From positions 1 through 6,482 of the forward strand of contig JAISDP010000177.1 of NCBI GenBank assembly GCA_031264715.1: a DNA stretch of 6,482 nt, in the 5' to 3' direction. A program made the translations under genes and the position numbers. Source of the stretch: Bacteroidales bacterium (GTDB taxonomy: Bacteria > Bacteroidota > Bacteroidia > Bacteroidales > UBA4181). Positions 6,366 to 6,482 of the stretch are shown piece after piece (position 1 is the stretch's first letter; each line of letters begins with the position of its first letter). Below the pieces are notes generated by a model. That model was not told where the DNA came from. It worked only from the letters and a program-made list of their open reading frames with translations, and searched no databases.

Positions 6366-6482
6366 TTAAGCAGCATTATGAGCATAGTTGATTTTCAAAT
6401 CCTTCCCGATAGCTGCCAGCGCCCTGTTTGTCGCATAGAAGAGCGTATCCGGGCAGGCATAGTCCTGTGGCCTGAGCCACTT
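6366..6482 (-). CDS. 3' end of an unrecognised gene, cut by the window edge
   Basis: On the minus strand an open frame enters from the right edge and runs 38 codons to a TAA at 6368-6366. It begins KWLRPQDYACPDTLFYATN and ends with LKINYAHNAA. The base composition is coding-like, unlike the A/T-rich DNA immediately beyond the stop, and the boundary coincides with the stop codon, which supports a real gene end. I do not recognise the family. It shows no SusC, SusD or known regulator C-terminus that I can identify; a transposase tail is a possibility I cannot support. It lies 190 bases upstream of the ribokinase on the same strand, and the gap with its own promoter-like box suggests it is not part of the same operon. 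Confidence 0.5.
   Translation of the reverse strand, partial: KWLRPQDYACPDTLFYATNRALAAIGKDLKINYAHNAA

Noticed and set aside
6467..6480. Hairpin GTGGC-CTGA-GCCAC near the right edge
   Set aside because: It falls within the partial coding frame, has short arms and no T-run, and is likely chance.
1..6482. CRISPR arrays, tRNA or rRNA genes, complete insertion sequences
   Set aside because: No regularly spaced repeats, cloverleaf-like or rRNA-like stretches, or complete transposase genes are seen on either strand.

Overview
The window looks like chromosomal DNA from a member of the Bacteroidales (Bacteroidetes). Three things point there. The genes are kin to the ribose utilization system (rus) known from Bacteroides thetaiotaomicron. 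The secreted enzymes are predicted lipoproteins. Upstream of the operon there is a TAnnTTTG box, the Bacteroides-type -7 element, and starts lack clear Shine-Dalgarno sequences. The genus cannot be fixed from this sequence.

Layout: 54-1907 (+) encodes a RecQ-family DNA helicase with an unusual domain order. It converges, with only 18 bp between stop codons, on a minus-strand cluster running from about 6235 down to 1926. In transcription order the cluster holds a ribokinase (6175-5267), a lipoprotein nucleoside hydrolase (5216-4188), a lipoprotein of unrecognised family with five propeller-like repeats (4191-3052) and a RusT-like ten-helix sugar permease (2927-1926). The hydrolase and propeller genes overlap by the tetranucleotide ATGA. 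The propeller and permease genes are separated by 124 bp carrying two G/C-rich palindromes that look like a REP-type repeat. Upstream of the ribokinase is a very A/T-rich stretch (6176-6365) with a probable promoter and several TTCTA-centred inverted repeats. At the right edge (6366-6482, minus) is the last 38 codons of an unrecognised gene.

Inferred pathway: ribosides that reach the periplasm are attacked by the nucleoside hydrolase, and possibly by the propeller enzyme, to release ribose. The permease carries the ribose across the inner membrane and ribokinase traps it as ribose-5-phosphate. Unlike the B. thetaiotaomicron locus, no SusC/SusD-like outer-membrane pair is visible between these genes, and only one ribokinase is present in the window. 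The helicase is a neighbour with no evident functional link.

The most interesting items are the propeller lipoprotein, the compact rus-like arrangement, the palindrome pair inside the operon and the displaced zinc site of the helicase.
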